From contig VZDJ01005178.1 in NCBI GenBank assembly GCA_008694505.1, forward strand, positions 126,807-190,806: a DNA stretch of 64,000 nt, read 5' to 3'. Both the position numbers and the translations under genes were made by a program. The stretch's first letter is position 1. Every line of letters begins with the position of its first letter. This DNA is from Cyanoderma ruficeps. Its lineage: Eukaryota; Chordata; Aves; Passeriformes; Timaliidae. Positions 36,001-51,000 of this stretch are shown one piece after another. The notes under the pieces were generated by a model. The model saw only the letters and a list, made by a program, of their open reading frames with translations. It did no database searches and was not told the DNA's origin.

Positions 36001-39000
36001 GAACCCACCAGTGGAATTAGAAGATAAAGCTCTTGAACACTGGCATATTTTATGAAGAAATGAATGCCATTAAAATGCTATTAAAAGTTTGTAATTTCCA
36101 GACTGATTCCCAGCTTCTCCCTGCAGAACCCTGACACTGCTGGTGCAGAAATACACACAAAAAAATATCAGATTTTAAACAAAGACTGAGCAGTAAAGCA
36201 TGAAACCACAAACCACAGGCAGCTACACTCAGAGGCAAGCAGAAGCACATGGACAGCAGATAACAATTCTGGGTGGCAGTAGAAAATCAAGTCTCTTTTA
36301 TGCAAGATTTCAACTTGAATTCCTGATTCCAGCAGATTTCCTGACCTTGTCCTGCACTTCTTGGATGCAAAAGCACAGAAATTGGTAATTTCATTTTTGT
36401 AATCAAAAATTTGGAATCAGGACTCAAATTTCCTCCTGAGGAGACTCTGCGGATTAAATTGATTCAAACCCTGAATTTGAAAGCTGAGCAGCATTTTCTT
36501 AAAAATAAAATAAAAATTAAATAAAATCCTCAACAGACAGATTTGAGAATGCTCCCAAAACTGACATTCTTAATCATTTCCGTTCATTTTTTTCCCCCCA
36601 CAATCAGATTAGAAAATAATTAACTGTACATCCAGAAAGGCTTAACGAGTGCTGGGTTACCTTCAGCTGATTATTGAAAATATCAATTTCCTGCAGTTTG
36701 GATCTGGTTTCTTTCTCCACCTCATCCAGCTGGTCCCGGAGCTGCTGCCTAGCCAATTCCTTGGCTTCCAAGGCTCTTTTGATGGTGAGAAGGGAATCTC
36801 CTGGTTTGGAACACATTGTCAGGTCAGGATTTTCTTCTGTGGAACAGCTCAGGTCATAGACAGCAACATTTCCCCATCTGCATCTTGCAACACACCAAGA
36901 GCAACTCCAGGGGACACTGCAGTGAGGGAAGGTGCCCAAAAATCTACTCACTGTGCAAACTGTTCTGCTGGACTTGCTTGAGCTGGTCATTGAGCAGCTG
37001 CTTCTCTGGGATCAGCCTGCCCAGCATCTGCTGGGACTCCTGGAGCCCGACACAGGCAGGGAAACAAGAACAGAAACAGGCACAAAGCTCAGTGAGGGAC
37101 CTCTCATTTTCATTTCTGCTTTACTTTTCCCCTCCCTGAATGATGTATTATGGCTCATTTCCCTCCTCTGTATTATTGCTCTGATCCCAGACTTTCTCTG
37201 CCACTCAACAGGATTGGATGCATCACATGGATTTGATTCTCACTGGATATTGAACCTGGCTTGGAATTACCTGAAACTCAGGGCAGTGAGACAAGGCTAA
37301 ATCTGAGGAAATGTTCAAACAACCACTTCCTAAATGTTTAACTCTGATTTTAATAAATGAAACACAGAATGCCCAAATCCCTGAGGCTGGAAAGGCCCTC
37401 CCAGAACATCCCAGCTGTGCCCACCTTGTCCCCAGCCCAGAGCTCTGAGTGCCACCTCCAGGTGACACCTCCAGGGATGGGCACTCCAAAGCTCCCTGGG
37501 CAGTGCCAAGGCCTGAGCGCCCTTTCCATGGGGAAATTCCTGCTGCTGGCCAAGCTGAGCCTCCCCTGGCCCAGCCTGAGGCCGTTCCCTCTCCTCCTGT
37601 CCCTGTTCCCTGGGAGCACAGCCCGACCCTCCCCAGCAGCACCCTCCACTAATTGTTAATTAATAACATTAATAACCGTGCTAATGATTAGCAACTTAGG
37701 TCAGGAATAGAAAGACAAATATTTACAGGAAGAGAAAATAAAGACTTTCTTTTTAAAAGAATATATTCTGTCCAAAAGCCATGAAACACAAGCCCTAATA
37801 AGAATCCCTGAATCCTCCATCTCAGAGCTCTTGGAAGAGGATTCTGATCTCTCTCAAACTCACCACGTGGTTGGAAGGTTGTGACCTGCTGTGTTACACA
37901 CAGGGGTCCCTGCAGAAGATCCTCTCCCTTTGGAGGATCCTATAAATGTGTTTCCTATAGAACCCTGACCCTTTCCAGAGCATGAAGTGCCACCTCACAC
38001 ATTTTTCTGAAACACCTTCAGCAGCATGAAGTGAAACAGCACCTGAGTATCAACATCCCATCTTTCCCACAAACCCTGGGACTTCTCTGGAGTTCTGGCA
38101 GCTCTCTGGAGTTGCAAGGCTTTTGAGGGATCAAGCAGCTGACAGCTTCAATTTGCCATGGAGGATTATAAATCACATCACTCAATGCCAAGCATAAATG
38201 TTCCTTGATCCCTGAACAGCAGAGTGAGCCCCAGGGGTGTCGTGGGCTCCCCATCCCTGGCAGTGCCCAAGGCCAGGTTGGACACTGGGGCTTGGAGCAG
38301 CCTGGGACAGTGGGAGGTGTCCCTGCCATGGCAGGGGTGGCACTGGGTGGGCTTTAAGGTCCATCCCAACACAAGTCATTCAGCCATCCCACAATTCCAC
38401 AAAAAGCTGTAATTCTGGTTCCAAGAAGCCAGGATTGACTGCACTACCATGGCTTTGGGCTGTCCCACTTTCCTCCTGCCAGACCCTGATGGGGCTCTGC
38501 AGTGCCCAGCTCAGCTCGGAGCATTATGCAACAACTGCAGCCTGCTGTGAGCTCCTTCTGTTCCACAAAACACCCTGAGACAGCACACAGCACAATCAAG
38601 GACTTTAGGAATTCACAAGCAGCAAGATTCAGATAAAACTACAGATCGGATTATGAGGAGCTGCACGTGTCCCTCACAGCTGCAGGGCCTGACACAGCAA
38701 CAGAGAGAAACCCCAGAGAGAAATCTCTGCCCCTCAGAGAGACCCCAAAAGCTGGGTACTCTAACCCTACCCTGGGCTGGGGCAGCCTCACCCCCAGTGC
38801 TGGGGACATTTCGGGGTGTCTCAAGAGAAGGTCAGAAGCTGTTGGAAAGTGTCCAAAGGAGGGACACGGGGCTGGGGAAGGGTCTGGAGGGGCCCCACGA
38901 GGTCCCTTGGTCAGTTGGGCCTGGAGGAGCCTGAGGTCAGAGCTCCCCGGGGCTGCAGCTCCTCCCGAGGGGCAGCGCAGGGACAGCTCCGGGCTCTGCT

Positions 39001-42000
39001 CCTGCCACAGGGACAGCACCCAGGGAGGGATTGAGGGGGGATTGGAGGGCAAGGTGCTTCCCCAGAGGGTGCTGGGCACTGCCCAGGCTCCCCAGGGAAT
39101 GGGCACGGCCCCGAGGCTGCCAGAGCTCCAGGAGCCTTTGGACAGCGCTGCCAGGGATGCCCAGGGGGGATTGTTGGGGCTCTGGGCAGGGACAGGGGGG
39201 GACTGGATGGGCCCTGGGGGTCCCTTCCCCCAGGACATTCCATGACTGCCATCCTGGGACTATTATCTCCCTGGACCAAATGGAAACAGCCACATACACA
39301 ATATATAACCTTGCTCTGGTGGGAGGTTCCCTGCCCATGGCAGGGGCTGGATGAGCTCTAAGGTCCCTCCAAACTCAACCCCTCTGTGGTTCTGTGATTC
39401 TGAGAACGCTGCAGAGCGGATGACAACATGAAACAGAAATTCTCCTTCTCAAAGTACAAAAAGCACCACAGGACAGCATCTGAGGGTGGAATGTGATCAC
39501 AACATCAGCTGCTTTGTTTGGAAAGGCCAGAACAGTTCCAAACATCCCAGATTACTCAATGCACCGAATAGTTTGGGGAGTGTGTAAGGACAGAGAATGC
39601 CAAGGGACCCTGAAGGTCAAGTCCTGCTTCCTGAAGGCACAGACAAGCATGGAATAAACATCCAGCCAAGAACACCCACCACATGGATTCCACATCCCTT
39701 CCTCATGCTGAACAAACAGATGAAAGAAATTAACAGCATCAGAAGCTCTGAAAACTCGTGCAACAAGAAATGGCCAAGAGCTGAGTAATGTCCCACGTGG
39801 CAGGGGAAATCAAATCCCTTGGACAAGGGAAAATTCTCTTCAAATCACCTGGGAGCAAATGATCCCTGCAGGTACTGAGCAAGCCCCACACAGCACAGAA
39901 GTGTTTCTAACACAGCCCAGGTGTTTGGAGAGCAGGATCCTTCTGAACATCCCTGCAAGCAGCACTGGAGCTGGCACACATCTCCATCACCAGGATTAAC
40001 TGGGACACCACTTCTCCCACAAGTTCAAAGAAACTGCATCTTGGATGTAATTAATAGGCTGAAGAATAATTACTTCTCTGAATTAATTCATCTTCCCACA
40101 GGAGGTGTCAGATGTATTAAATGAAACTACTTCCAATGAAGATACATCACCCTACAAAGATAATGACAATATTGACTTTTTAACCTGTGTGAGAGTTTAG
40201 AGGATGAAAATCTCCTTCTCAAAAACTCATTTACATCTTTAGTCTGTCCTCTACAGATGAGACAGGAAAATTTACAGGATATTTGAAAAAAATGTGTTTT
40301 TTTCAGGAAAAAAGCTTTAAGGTTCTCCCCAGACAAAATGTGGCCTTTTCTCCTAAATAGTGACATTTTCTGGGATCACAACTGGGATAAAAACACCTCA
40401 AGTGACACTAAGAGAAGTATCAGTGGTGGAGATCAATGAGAGCATACATCACCACACAGCCACAGCTATTGCTGCCAAACCACCTCAAAGCCTGAAATCC
40501 AACAGAACAACTGCCAGGGAAAGCAGGAGTGAAGGTGGGATGGAACAGCAGGATTAGGTTTTAGGCCAGGTTTTACACCTCAGCTCTCTAAGTGTGATAT
40601 TCTTTGTGTACAAACACACTGAGAGCCCCCATGACCAGCCAAGAATTAATTTCAAGCCTTATGAAGTATTGAACGGAGAGAAAAATTCCTAAATAAAACA
40701 CTACAGCCCATTGGAACACCCTTCCAAACTACAAAGAATATTCTTTCACTAAAGGCAGACACTCACTCAGCTCCAGCTCTAATGTGACAGAGAATTTTAC
40801 AGTAAGAAAGGCAAATGCCAGGCTGAGATCAAAATTCCCTGGCTTCACTGGGAGCTTCCATTTTGAAAGTTCATTATTTTTTATAATTAAAAAAACCATC
40901 AACAAGCCACTTCACTGCAGTCAGTTCTTTGCCCCAGCACACAAACAGCAAAATACACACTGGACAATTTCCTTCTCCTCGTGCCCAAAACCAGCTGCAG
41001 CCAAAGCACTTCCTGCTCCCCACAGCAGGAGCCCGGGAGGATGAAGGGATAATCCCAGACACGCCTTCAAGGGTAGGAAGCAGTTCCCAGACACCTCTCC
41101 AGGACATTAATTCACAGGAATGACAAATTATCTACAGTGATCCTTTAGGAGTACGGAACAGCTCATTCCAAGTTTGCTCAGAACACTGATGATTTAGAGG
41201 AGGTCAAAATTCGAGGCGAAGAGTAAAATTAGAGAACGTTTTCTCACCTGGAGCTGCTGCTGCAAATGGGTGATTTCTGCAATTCTGAGTTCTCTGGATT
41301 TATTTGTACTTTCAATTTCTTGTCTTTGGGTCGACAGCCGACACCTGATATCCTGAAGCTTCCCCTCCAACTGGTTTCTTTTATCATTCTTGAAAAGAAA
41401 AGAAAAACATCTCTTTTGTAACATTTTTTTACCAATTTTTTTTTTACTAAAATTTTGGTAGTGTGAGTCTGGATCTAAAAACTGTCAGATTATACTTTTA
41501 TTGTGTGTGTGATACGAGTTCATATTCCTCACTGGAACCTACTTAGGTCCTGCACCTGTGGGCACACAAGCATACCCTTTGCTCCAGGTTATTAGGAAAA
41601 ATGGTCTCCTTCAATTTATCCTGTCTCAAAGTTTCTAACTAAAACTAAAAAACTTTCTTTCAATTTACTACTTAAAAAGTAGCTAAAAATTAAAAAAATT
41701 AAATTCTACAGATAAACTATTCAAAAAATTAAAAACATATAAAACATTACTCAACCTCATCTAAAGTGTTAAACTAGAAATTACTTTTATTCCATATTTA
41801 AAATACAAATTAGAGAAAACAAACACAGCCAGGGCACAGTCAGCACCACGCTGTGTTTTGAGCTGCACCACCAGCACTCACAAGAGCTTCCAGTTCGAAT
41901 TCCAGGGTTTTCTTCTTTGCCTTCAGCACCACGATGTCCTCCTGCTCCTTGTTCCTCTGGTTCAGCAGCTCCTGCCGCCGGTTTCGCTCCCACTCCAGCT

Positions 42001-45000
42001 GCCTCTGCCTCTCCAGCTCCCGCTTGGCAGCCTGCAGGGTCAGCAACAAGGAGCTGTCATTGTGGGCATCGGTGTTTGTTGGAGCCCTGGGCACGGAGAA
42101 TGCCAGCCTTCCTGTGCCCCCTGGCACTGACCCCCAGCAAACACTGCATTGCACCTGAGCCCCTGGAAAAGGCTCCCAAAATTCACTGACAGCACTGGGA
42201 CTGTGGGGGTGCAGCTGGAATAGAAGGGTGTGAGATCAGAGGGGGCAAAACTCAGAGTTTAAGGGTTTAGAATACAGTCAGAGATAGATAAAGCAAGATG
42301 GGGGATTTAGGGCAGAGGCTGAGTCCTTCTTTTTCACCTTCTCCTTCATGGTCTGGGTGGGATTTTGTAATTGGATAGAAAAGTCCCCATTGTGGGCCAG
42401 GGGTGGTTGGTTATTGGGTTAAAAGTCAAAATAATTTAGGTGTCCTCTGTTAATTGGACAATTTATTATTAAAAGGCCTTGCAGAGAGACTGTGGGACTG
42501 TGCTATAAATAAGAATTAATAAACATTTGAGTCCGAACATGAAATAATGCCTCCCGACTCTGACAGAAAAGAAGATAAAGAAGCAACATTTAATGGTGTA
42601 AGGAACGAAGTCATGACCTTCAGGTTATGAGAGTGCTCCCCTCTCGGGTTTGGTTTCTCACCCCAGATTCAGGCTGTTAAAAGTCCTTGGCCTTCTCAAA
42701 GCCCTGAGCCGCGTTGCAAGAGAAAAAGCGGAGTCTCCAAGGCCTTGTTTTCGGGTTTTTGGTGTTGTTTATTATCTGGTGTCTCAGAGATTTCTCTGCA
42801 CCCAGCCGAGGTTTGGACACGAGGGGACTGCCTGCCTGTGGGGAGTTGCTTTGCTCTTATACAGAGAGTTCCGTGTCCACTAGTTACAATTTTGTGCCAA
42901 TGTGCAGCACCTATATTAGAAGGGTCATTTCTACCTTGACCCAATCCCCTCAAACTACTTTGTGTCATCACCACATCAGGAGATGGAGGACGAGGAAGAA
43001 GGAGAGGAAGTTGGGGCAACACCCTAAACCCTCCATCTTGTCCCCCATTTACCTCTATTCTAAGAAACCCTAAACCACAAAATTTCTCACTCCATTCTGT
43101 GCTAAACTACTGTTTTCACACCTGTGAGGTTTGTAATTCCTCTCTCAGTGTTGGAAGCCTCTCCCACGGACTAAAATCAAACCCAGGGTCTTCCTGTGCT
43201 CTGTGCCAAGGTCTCCAACCCCCCTGGACCAGCTTCACACGCCTTGTCCAGGGCTCAAACTCCCTTCCTCGGGTCCCAGATCATCCAAAGGGATGCCCTG
43301 GACTCCGACACTCCCCACCCTGGCATCAATACACCCTGACTCCCCCCAGGCCGGGCCACAAGCCCTCCCTGACCTCTCTCCTCTCGATCTCTTTCCTCCT
43401 CTCCTCCTCGCGCTGCCGCTCCAGCTCCCGCTGCTTCTCCAGCTGCTTCTCCAGCTCCAGCTGCCGCTTGCGCTCCTGCTCCTGCCGCTCGCGCTCCTTC
43501 CTCTCCTGCTCGGCCCTCTCCAGCTGGGCCAGGCGCTCCTGCTCCTTGCGCTGCTGCTCCAGCAGGGCCTGCCGCCGCTTCTCCAGCTCCAGGTTACCGC
43601 GCTCAAAGTTCTCCCGCTTCTTGTCCTCGAACGTCACTGCGGGGAGAGGGGACAGGGAAACTCCGGCTTAAAGCATCCGCAGAGACACAGGGGGAGCCCC
43701 AGAAACGGAATCCCTTCCAGCAGGAGGGCATGGATGGGTTGGAGGGTTGGAAATGGAGGATCTTTAAGGTCCCTCCCAACCCAAACCGTTGTGGGACTCT
43801 ATGAAATGAACTCATCCCCGGAAAATCACCAATGAATTCTTCATTCAGTCAAGCGCCTCTTAACATCAAATGTAATCAAATAAATTTTTTTAAAAATAAA
43901 AATATAATATAATATAAGTAATAATAATCTATAGTCATAATCAAGAATAATAATTATTCTAATACTAATATTATAATACTATTATTGTATAATAATATAA
44001 TGCGTACTATAATAATAACGGAATAAAACCTCAAAAATAAAAATATAATAATATAATAATAATAATCAATAGTCATAATCAATAATAATAATTATTGTAT
44101 AATAATATAATATAATGGGTAATATAATAATAATAGAATAAACCCCTCAAAATAAAAATGAAATAATAAAATCCATAGAAACCCAAAGGAATCCCCAGCA
44201 AAGTGAATTGATTCCAGCAGGAGGGGATGGATAGTTTGGAACTGGAGGATCTTTAAGGTCCCTCCCAACCCAAACAATTGTGGGACTCTATGAAATGAAC
44301 TCACCCCTGGAAATCATGAATGAATTCTTCATTCATTCAAGCACCTCTTAACATCAAATGTAATCAAATAAAGTTATTTTTGTAAAATAAAAATATAATA
44401 ATATAATAATAGTAATAATAATCAATAGTCATAATCAACAATAATAATTATTGTATAATCATATAATATTATATAATGTGTAATATAATAATAATAATAG
44501 AATAAACCCCTCAAAATAAAAATAAAATAATAAAATCCATAGAAACCCAAGGGGAGCCCCAGCAAAGTGAATCAGTTCCAGCAGGAGGGGATGGATGGGT
44601 TGGAGGGTTGGAACTGGAGGACCTTTAAGGTCCCTTCCAACCCAAACCATGCTGGGATTCTATGAAATGAAATCATCCCTGGAAAATCATGAATGCTGGA
44701 AGATTTCTTCATCATTCAACACCTCTTAACATCAAACATAATAAAATAATTTTATGATTATAAATTAAAATTTATATAATATAATAATAGCAATAATAAT
44801 CACTAGTAATAATAAATAATAATAATTGTAATAATATTGTAATAATATTATTGTATAATAATACAATATGTAATATAATATTATAGAATAAAACCCAAAG
44901 AAATAAAAAGAAAATAATAAAACCCCATAGAAACCCAAAGGAATCCCCAGCAAAGTGAATCAATCCAGCAGGAGAGGATGCACCTCCCCGCTAGGGATAA

Positions 45001-48000
45001 GAAATAAAAATAAAAGAATAAAACCCATAGAAATAAAAAGAAAATAATAAAACCCCATAGAAACCCTAAGGAATCCCCAGCAAAGTGAATCAACCTTCCA
45101 GCAGGAGAGGATGCACCTCCCCGCTAGGGATAAGAAATAAAAATAAAAGAATAAAACCCCATAGAAACCCAAAGGAATCCCCAGCAAGGTGAATCAATCC
45201 AGCAGGAGAGGATGCTCCTCCCCTCCAGGGATATGAAATAAAAATAAAAGAATAAAACCCCTATAAACCCAAAGGAATCCCAGCAAGGTGAATCAATCCA
45301 GCAGGAGAGGATGCTCCTCCCCGCTAGGGATAACAGCCCCACAGCCAGCCTGGGCTTTAGCATTAGCCTTGACATTCCTGATCCCCTCAAAGCCACATCC
45401 TCAGCAAACCAAGGAGGGAATTTCCATTCCCATTCCTCAGGCCTCCAGCTTTCTCCACAAAGCTCAGCAAGTGGGGATAATTTAGACAAACCATTCTCCA
45501 GCTGATTCTCCAGGAGGACATGGATCGGGAATTCCTCTGAACATTGGATAATAACAGCAGTCCAAAGCCAACACTTCCATTAGTGCAAAGCAAAGAATTC
45601 AGCTGCTGACATCATCAAAAGGCCATTATGCAAATGACCAGAACTTATTTAAAGTTGCTGTTCTCATTAGATTAGTCATTACTGTCAGGAAAAGAAATGG
45701 TTTAGGCTCTCGAGCAGCTGAGGCCAGGAAGTCTGGATTCCTGCAGATCCACATCCTCACCACCTACTGTCCTGAAAGAACAGCCTCACTGCCTGCACAG
45801 CCTCCCTGACACCCCTCTGCAGCCCCAGGGACTCCTTCCTTCCCCTCACTGCACAGCACCTCCACCCAAATGATTCCTCCCCTTCACCTTCCATTCCTTT
45901 TCATACCCTGTGTGTCCCATTCCCACAGCGTGCAGACTGCTCTCCTTTGTACGGCCAGCATGGACATTTTTGGGATGCAAGGCCAGGGAGAGCCCACACC
46001 TCCTTCCAAAGTGTTGGACACATTAGCCCAACACCTGCTGAACCAGCTGAATTCTTGTCTTACCAGGTTTGTGCCCCTTTCCAGCTGCCAATTCCCTCTT
46101 CCTTTAGCTCTTTTCCTGGAACTGCTGCAATCTGTGTTAAGCCCCACACTGTTACACAGACTCCAAGGAAACAGGTTTCTGTGGGAATACTGGGATCTTT
46201 CCCAGAGCACCTCAGCCAAGCTTTGCTCCACCTAAGGCAGAGGATGAAGGCAGCGGGAATTCTTCCTTGCAATCCTGTGCCAGGGCTGCAAAGGAGTGCA
46301 GGAGATGAGCAGCCTGAAGGCTCTTCCCATCTCCAGTGCCACCAAGCCCAAGGATCAGGCACAGGAATGAGCTGGACCCAGCAATGTCTTGGTTGTGCCT
46401 CTGACCTGTCCCAAACTGCTCAGGAAAGACACTTCTCAGTCAGCCCATGTAATCTCCCAGGCTGTGACCTCTGGGAATAAAATATCCCTCTTTTCCCTTG
46501 CTCACCTGGTAATTTCTTTTCCAATTGCTGCTGTTCTTCTTCCAGTGCTGGTTCTTCTGGTAACCTTTGGTCTACAGACACTGAACTGGCAGCAGAAATC
46601 CCACTGCCAGAGCGGACTCTTCTGCCAAGGAAACAGGAATTGCAGGCGCTTAACAGAACCCAGGCCTACACAGATTATTTATGATTTAATGATGAGATCA
46701 AATTAAATGCAATGATGTAATGTTTAATGGTACTCAATGTTCATTAAGCCTTGCCCAGAGGGCCTCACTCAGGCAGTGCCTCAGGAGAACAGGATTTTCC
46801 AGGATCCCAGCAGTTCACTGGTGAGCTCAGAACCCCAGTCCCAAATTCTGCTGCCAGATGGGTTCAACCCTGCCCCCAAGATCTCTCACCTGGGGGGAGA
46901 TTTTTCCCCAACCAGTTGGGGGAAATGCTGACTTAAACTACAGCAAAAATAGCAGAGAAGAGGAAGAGCTCACTAGAGTCAACTCAAAGCAAGATCCCGG
47001 GTGGAAGACACAAAAATCAGGAATCTTTAGGAGGATACCCTAAGAACACAGTATAAAACCACTCATTTCCATTGCTGTTATTCTCTCCCCATCTGTTTCT
47101 CCACAAAGAAGTGAAATGGAGCAAGAGAAGTGATGTGTGACCCCACAGTTCCCAAACCCAGCTGTAGCAAAAGAGGCCTGGATGTGGTGCCGTGCAAATC
47201 CATCCTGGAATTCCAACATATACCACCTGCTCTACAGGAGTGTAAGCCTGAACTTAAATCTGGATTTCTACAGCCACACTGAGCAAGTTTGGAAGGTGTG
47301 CCAGCACAAACACCCCCCCAAACCCTGTTCTTACAGGGCAAAGGGGTCACTGCTCAGTGTCCTGTACTTGGCACACACAGAAGCATCCCAAAGGAAATAC
47401 AAAGCTCAGGAGAGAGACTCCCAAGGGATGAGCAGTTACCTGAAGGAAGGTGGGATGTACTCCGGGGGCAGTGCAGGTGGCAGTGGCTGACCAGACATTG
47501 CTACATCAATGAGGTGCATGGCCAGGATAAACTCCTCAGCTGTCAGCTTCCCATCTTGATCAATGTCAGAGAGATTCCTTGTTAAAGGGAAGGGACAAAG
47601 CAAGGAAATTATTAAATAGTAAAAATTAAAAATCACTGTTCAATGGCATTGCTTCAACATATAACTTCCAAAATTCAATTTTTTTCACTATTTTTTTCAC
47701 ACTACTCTGCTTTTTCAAAACAGATGAAAAGCAAACCTCAAGTGCTTCCCTATTTCCCCATTTCTTGTGGCTGTCTGCCTGAAATCCAGCCTTGCAGCCA
47801 CAGCTTCTCCTTCTCCTACTCTGACTGGTGCCTGCAGCACATGCCAGAGAAGGAATCTCAGTGCAGTTCCCTGGAACACCTCATGAACACTCAGAAGAAC
47901 CAGCTCAGGTGTTTGGCAGAACTTTTAGGTTTGGTCTCCTTCCTCCCTGGAGGCTCCTGTCTCACATTCCAGGGCACCCACAGGCAGTGAAATCAAAGCC

Positions 48001-51000
48001 AGTGATGTTCTAGTCCTGACAAGCACCAACCCACCCTGGCCTGATGCATGTATTAAAAATTACAGAGTAATGTCTCTGGATGGCCCCAAAGCAGAGCTGC
48101 AACAGAGGCACAAAATGTTTTTACTCCTGTTAAGGTGGTGCTGGACTAAATTAACAGCCAGGGACAGCACCCAGGGAGCGGCTGGAGCTGTTCCAGGAGG
48201 GATTGAGGGGGGATTGGAGGGCAAGGTGCTTCCCCCAGAGGGTGCTGGGCACTACCCAGGCTCCCCAGGGAATGGGCACGGCCCCGAGGCTGCCAGAGCT
48301 CCAGGAGCCTTTGGACAGCGCTGCCAGGGATGCCCAGGGGGGATTGTTGGGGGCTCTGGATGATCCCTGTGGGTCTCTCCCAGCTCAGGATTTCTTTCCC
48401 CAGCATGGTGCACTCTAATCATGCAGGAGAATCTCCCCTGATGCTGTGAAAATCAAAGGGAAGTGAGTGATCAATTCTTTTGAAGTCCCAAGGCACAGGA
48501 CTTTCTGATGGGATTTAAACCCAGCAGACAATCCCAGCCTCCCTCCATCCACACCTGAACACTGAACTCCTGAGGCTGGAGCACAGGAACGAGCCCGGGG
48601 ACTGGGAATGTACCAGGCACAGGAATGACTGAGCAGCTGGCTCCATACCTGGGTTAGAACTCCCAGGAGAGCCCAGAGGCTGAGCATCAACTCTTCCCTT
48701 TGAGTGTGTGAGTCTGGGATTTCTGCCCCAGCACAGGCTGACAAACCTCGCCCCAGACAGCAGCAGCCCCAGAGCAGGGCTCAGGAAAGGACCAAAAAGA
48801 GCTGGAATATCCCTTCCCTACCTCAGTGCACTGGCAGTTGTGAATGTCCCCAGCTGAGTGAGTCCTGTTTGCAGCTCCTGGAGTGAGCTGGTGGCAGCTG
48901 CCTGCCCACACAAGCACTCCAAGGCTGGCAAAAGCAGAGCATTTCTTGGTTAATCATCTGCTGGGGGACTGGGCTGATTTGTTTTTATCCCTTTGTTAGG
49001 AAACAGAGAAGGAAAGAGTGGTTTTTAATTTATAACACAACTGCCAGTGCTTTGCAAAGAGAACAAGTGCAGCTGAATGGCCTTGTCAGAGGGACTGCAG
49101 CACTGCCATCCTCACACTGAGCCCCTGGGCCAGCTCCAAAGCTTCTCAAGCAAACACTCCTAAAGGACAGAAGTTAATTAGGAACAACTTTCTATGGGGC
49201 AATAAAAACATAATAAAGTTCAGCAAACAACAAGTTGGAAGGCAAAAGGGAAGCTGAGACAAAACCTTTTAAAATCCATTCTCGTAAAGGTCTGGGAGTC
49301 CAGCCCCTGGGAAATCAGCCCTCCCAAGCCCATGGAAAAGGCAGAGAAATCCCACAGAAAATGTGGTTTGGGTTAAGCTTCCCCTTCTACTACCTGTGCA
49401 AAGGTAAGTGTTTCCCTGGTGCTCTGTCAGAGAACATGGAAGGCACAGGATGCTGAACATCTGCTCTGCCTAAAAACCCAGCATTGAACCCCAACTTCCA
49501 AAACATCACACAAAACATGCTGCTGGTGCTCTTGTGGAATAATATTAATAAAGGCATAGAAGTGCAGGTTTTGTTTATAAAGTTACACACGACAAAGAGC
49601 AACATGTGAGACTGAAAATGGAGAAAACCCCACGGGCTCCAGTGCAGAGGTTTCAGAGCAGTTTGTGTTTTGATGGAAATGGAAACATTTATTTTACCAT
49701 ATTGTAGCCAGCTGAGCCTGGGGTAAACTTGACTGCATGAGAATTGTTCTTGCTTGGGGTCCTAAAATGGAAACAAATATTAACAAAATAAGCAAGACAT
49801 GTGACCAGCAGGGACTTGGCTCCCCCATAAAACCAAGAAATAATATTTCACTTCTACAAAACAACCAGAGAACCCCAGACTGGTTTGGGTGGGGAGGGAC
49901 CTCAAAGCCCACCCAGTGCCACCCCTGCCATGGCAGGGACACCTCCCACTGTCCCCAATGTCCAACCTGGCCTTGGGCACTGCCAGGGATGCAGGGGCAG
50001 CCACAGCTGCTCTGGACAACCAAATCACTCAGATTCAAACCCAAGGCAGCTCCAAAGCACAGAGACATGCACCAGAACTGGTAAAATCAAGCCAGGGGAC
50101 CAGTCTAGTCTGTCCCTGGAACTGGACACTGCTCTCAGCAGTAGGAGAACCAAGCACTGGAAATGGCTGCACGAGATTCCACAGAACCCACTGTGCCCTT
50201 TTCCAGAAACATTTCCCAGGGCTCACTTTGCAGAAAATAAAGGAAGGATGGTGATAAAATGATCCCAGCTGCGATGAACATTTGCTTCTACACAAGAGCA
50301 TTAAGCACTTGGGAGATTCAAACAGAAAAATACTGATGAGTCTCTCACTATGTGACCAACACCCTCAGAGGCATTAAACTGGCTCTTACAGCTCGAAACG
50401 AGGAGACAAGAGAAGCTGTGCAGTACCTGTCAAGTGTCCACTCATGGTTTTGTCGTGGCTGTTGAAGAGCTGCCGGTACTTGAGCCGTGAGGACTGAGGC
50501 ACAGCCCACTCTGCCACGGCAGGAGAGCTGCAGGGACAACAGGGACAATTGGGAATTTCATCTCAGGAAGGTAATGGGAACAATCACAGAGTCATAAACC
50601 ACAGAAAGGTTCGGGATGGAGGGACCTCAGAGCCCATCCAGTGTCACCCTGCCATGGCAGGGACACCTCCCACTGTCCCAGGCTGCTCCAAGCCCCAGTG
50701 TCCAACCTGGCCTTGGGCACTGCCAGGGATCCAGGGGCAGTCACAGCTGCTCTGGGCACCCTGTGCCAGGGTCTCAGCCCCCTCACAAGAGGCTCAAGTG
50801 CTGCACTGAGATCAAGTTTCATGCCTGGAAATGTTCTTTTCCCCCATTTTGCTGTGAGGGTGGGGAGGTACTGAGGTGTCCCAGAGCAGCTGTGGCTGCC
50901 CCTGGATCCCTGGCAGTGCCCAAGGCCAGGTTGGACACTGGGGACAGTGGGAGGTGTCCCTGCCATGGCAGGGGTGGCACTGGGTGGGCTGTGAGGTCCC

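Larger units (their letters stand above)
30010..36660 (-). other. ITSN1 intron 16
   Basis: 6.65 kb, the largest intron. CR1 fragments at 32806, 34181 and 34590. No gene, RNA or repeat recognised at 30.0-32.8, 33.0-34.2 or 35.0-36.6 kb. Confidence 0.85.
37040..41247 (-). other. ITSN1 intron 14
   Basis: 4.2 kb with CR1 fragments at 37365, 38247, 38835 and 39310. 39.4-41.2 kb holds nothing recognised. Confidence 0.85.

Noticed and set aside
43203..43835. Plus-strand Leu/Gln-rich open frames over exon 12
   Set aside because: Shadow of the Glu/Arg/Lys codons of the coiled-coil exon.
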